Notes under the pieces: model-generated
Database searches by the model: none
The model's input: only the letters and a program-made list of their open reading frames with translations
Told to the model about the DNA's origin: nothing
Made by a program: the position numbers and the translations under genes
Assembly (NCBI GenBank): GCA_001730085.1
Contig: MDLB01000073.1
Span: 1-17,195, forward strand
Length of the DNA: 17,195 nt
Source of the DNA: PVC group bacterium (ex Bugula neritina AB1)
GTDB lineage: Bacteria; GCA-001730085
Direction: 5' to 3'
Shown: positions 15,923 to 17,195 of the stretch, piece by piece
Layout of the letters: each line of letters opens with the position of its first letter
How positions within the stretch are numbered: position 1 is the first letter of the stretch

Positions 15923-16002
15923 GAAAGTTCTGCAGAATCTTAGGTGTTTAAAGATCATTTCTATTCTATCTTATGAAATAGGTGAGATTGTGCAGAACTT
16001 TC
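15923..16002. repeat. 18-bp inverted repeat between ROK and BI-1 genes, possible operator pair
   Basis: GAAAGTTCTGCAGAATCT (15923-15940) and AGATTGTGCAGAACTTTC (15985-16002) are inverted copies matching at 17 of 18 positions, 44 bp apart. Each arm is itself nearly palindromic about TTCTGCAGAA (exact at 15928-15937, one mismatch at 15988-15997), and the two centres are 60 bp apart. The left arm covers the -35 region of the minus-strand kinase promoter and the right arm lies 46 bp before the BI-1 start. This is the layout of two operator sites for a dimeric regulator; an RNA hairpin is the alternative. Confidence 0.65.
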
Positions 16003-16048
16003 GATTTTTATCTTTTTAATATATTTATTTTTTAATGGAGATAGTTTT

Positions 16049-16786
16049 ATGATGCGTACATCTAATCCTGTTTTATCGAAGGATGTATTTTCTCGTTATC
16101 ATTCGGGAGATAGTGTTTCAAAAATGACTGTACAGGGAGTCGTTTCTAAGACGGCTATTCTTTTTTTATGTGTTTTAGCGACAGCTTCTTGGTCTTGGGC
16201 TCAAGGCTCACAAGGACTTTCTATCGGCGGTTGGTTCATGGGAGCTTCTATTTTTGGCTTCATTTTAGCTATAGTGATGGCTTTTAAGCCTCAGTATGCT
16301 CCTGTTTTAGCCCCAGCCTATTCTTTGTGTCAGGGAGTTACGATAGGTTTTATTTCAAGTCTTTTCGAAAGAAGTTACCCTGGTTTGGTTATGCAAGCGG
16401 TTGTTTTAACGTTTTCTGTTCTGGGTACGATGCTTTTTTTATATAAGGCACGGATCATACAGGCGACAGACCGGTTTAGAAGGATAATAATGATTGGTAT
16501 GGGAGCGATCTTTTTGGTCTATTTCATGAGTATGATTCTATCTTTTTTTAGTGTACAGATTCCCATGATCCACAGTTCTGGTCCGATAGGGATTTTGTTC
16601 AGCTTCGTGGTTATTGGCTTCGCTTCCTTTTCTTTGATCATGGATTTCGATTTTATTGAGCAAGGCTCTCGTTACGGTGCTCCAAAATACATGGAGTGGT
16701 ATGCTTCATTTGGTCTGATCGTGACTCTTATATGGATCTATATGGAAATTTTGAGACTTTTAGCAAAACTTTCGGATCGTCGATAG
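16049..16786 (+). CDS. Bax inhibitor-1/YccA family integral membrane protein
   Basis: This 245-residue protein belongs to the BI-1 (UPF0005) family of seven-helix membrane proteins. Bacterial members include YetJ, a pH-dependent calcium leak channel, and YccA, a modulator of FtsH. Seven hydrophobic segments are visible at about 33-51, 58-79, 86-106, 111-132, 145-168, 178-198 and 215-240, after a soluble N-terminus of about 30 residues. The family's acidic pair is in the MDFDFIEQG stretch (198-206), and the C-terminal block EWYASFGLIVTLIWIYMEILRLL is typical of the larger bacterial subgroup. GGAGA (16037-16041) stands 7 bases before the ATG at 16049; a second ATG follows directly. It is transcribed alone between a divergent promoter region with an inverted repeat and a strong terminator at 16820. 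Calcium transport is possible from the family but not shown here. Confidence 0.93.
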   Translation: MMRTSNPVLSKDVFSRYHSGDSVSKMTVQGVVSKTAILFLCVLATASWSWAQGSQGLSIGGWFMGASIFGFILAIVMAFKPQYAPVLAPAYSLCQGVTIGFISSLFERSYPGLVMQAVVLTFSVLGTMLFLYKARIIQATDRFRRIIMIGMGAIFLVYFMSMILSFFSVQIPMIHSSGPIGILFSFVVIGFASFSLIMDFDFIEQGSRYGAPKYMEWYASFGLIVTLIWIYMEILRLLAKLSDRR

Positions 16787-16819
16787 TCTAAAAGTTTGAA
16801 CCTTTCTTAAATATCTTTT

Positions 16820-16872
16820 AAAACGCTGATTTATATCTTTCTTAACTAAAGATTATAAATCAGCGTTTTTTT
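16820..16872 (+). terminator. Strong intrinsic terminator after the BI-1 gene
   Basis: AAAACGCTGATTTATA (16820-16835) pairs perfectly with TATAAATCAGCGTTTT (16854-16869). The stem continues through TCTTT (16836-16840) with AAAGA (16848-16852) past one bulged T, leaving a 7-nt loop. A run of seven T (16866-16872) follows. The A-rich left foot means it can also end transcription coming from the right. Confidence 0.93.
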
Positions 16873-17052
16873 ATAAAACTCTTCGGATAATTTTTTAATT
16901 AGATTTAATGCTTTTTTTATCATTTCAAGCCGAGAAGACCTCTTCCTTTAGGTTGAGGATGAGAGGCTTTTTCACAGATATTAAAAATGTGGAGAGCTTT
17001 GGTTTTTAATATATTTTTTAATTTTCCATAGAGCCTATGTTAAAGTGTGTGA

Positions 17053-17195
17053 ATGAAAAAAGTTAAGAGTTTTAAATTTAAATTAAAATTAAAAAGTAAA
17101 GAACAAGAGATTACTTTAAAGAAAAATCTTGGTTGTAATCGTTTTGTTTGGAACAAAGCTCTTGCAATTCAAAAGGAAAGACTGGAGAACAAGCA
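17053..17195 (+). CDS. tnpB: IS200/IS605-family TnpB (OrfB), N-terminal fragment
   Basis: The 47 codons visible here read as the typical start of TnpB, the RNA-guided nuclease of IS200/IS605 elements and ancestor of Cas12. There is a basic strand (KSFKFKLKLKSKEQEITLKKNLG) and then the signature CNRFVWNKALAIQKERLEN. The gene runs off the window edge. The start must be ATG 17053 because an in-frame TGA (17050-17052) touches it; no Shine-Dalgarno sequence is present. No TnpA (Y1 transposase) gene lies upstream within the window, so it is either a stand-alone IS1341-type element or the order is different. A small hairpin CATAG/CTATG (17027-17039, 3-nt loop) just before it could belong to the element's left end. 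From 16873 to 17026 nothing else is visible. Whether the gene is intact cannot be judged here. Confidence 0.85.
   Translation, partial: MKKVKSFKFKLKLKSKEQEITLKKNLGCNRFVWNKALAIQKERLENK

Noticed and set aside
1-17195. CRISPR array, tRNA or rRNA genes
   Set aside because: No regularly spaced repeats, and no cloverleaf with the TTCGANNC arm or rRNA-like blocks were seen on either strand.

Overview
This is an AT-rich stretch (GC in the mid-30s percent by eye) from a Gram-negative bacterium. The envelope evidence is two lipoproteins with clear lipoboxes, one OmpA-like and one NlpD-like. The lineage cannot be fixed from the sequence alone. The hrcA-grpE-dnaK order is shared by Chlamydiae and several other phyla. 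Adding dnaJ just downstream, a long ACT-domain SerA and a TldD/TldE pair does not give a clean phylum call. All genes lie on the + strand except the ROK kinase.

Layout: (1) 1-669, the 3'-truncated remnant of an IS3-family DDE transposase at the left edge. (2) 882-4505, a tight operon tldE-tldD-nlpD. It encodes a heteromeric zinc protease and a LysM plus degenerate-LytM lipoprotein, behind an extended -10 promoter. (3) 4655-6050, an acidic protein of unknown function with one C-terminal membrane segment, then an OmpA/MotB-type lipoprotein, with a sigma70-like promoter only 9 nt before the first ATG. (4) 6323-6952, an M50 site-2-type membrane protease. (5) 7088-10830, the heat-shock operon hrcA-grpE-dnaK, with a perfect CIRCE operator on its predicted start point and a long hairpin after dnaK. 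(6) 10831-11227, about 400 bp without a gene. (7) 11228-14910, dnaJ, serA and a YhcC-type radical SAM gene, closely spaced or overlapping. (8) 14979-16786, a convergent-then-divergent pair, ROK sugar kinase (-) and Bax-inhibitor-1/YccA membrane protein (+). They are separated by a 18/17 bp-matched inverted repeat. (9) a strong intrinsic terminator at 16820-16872. (10) 17053-17195, the first 47 codons of an IS200/IS605-type TnpB at the right edge.

Together the window is mostly protein quality control and envelope maintenance: HrcA controls the DnaK/GrpE chaperone with DnaJ nearby, TldD/TldE and the M50 enzyme are proteases, and NlpD/OmpA-like lipoproteins act at peptidoglycan. It also holds serine biosynthesis and sugar phosphorylation, and is bracketed by two unrelated transposon fragments. 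I did not find a clear new multi-gene system. The most interesting points are the ROK/BI-1 inverted repeat, a short word (TGAGATTGT) that recurs only between genes, two apparently leaderless genes without Shine-Dalgarno sequences, and the coupling of TldD/TldE to an NlpD-like amidase-activator protein.
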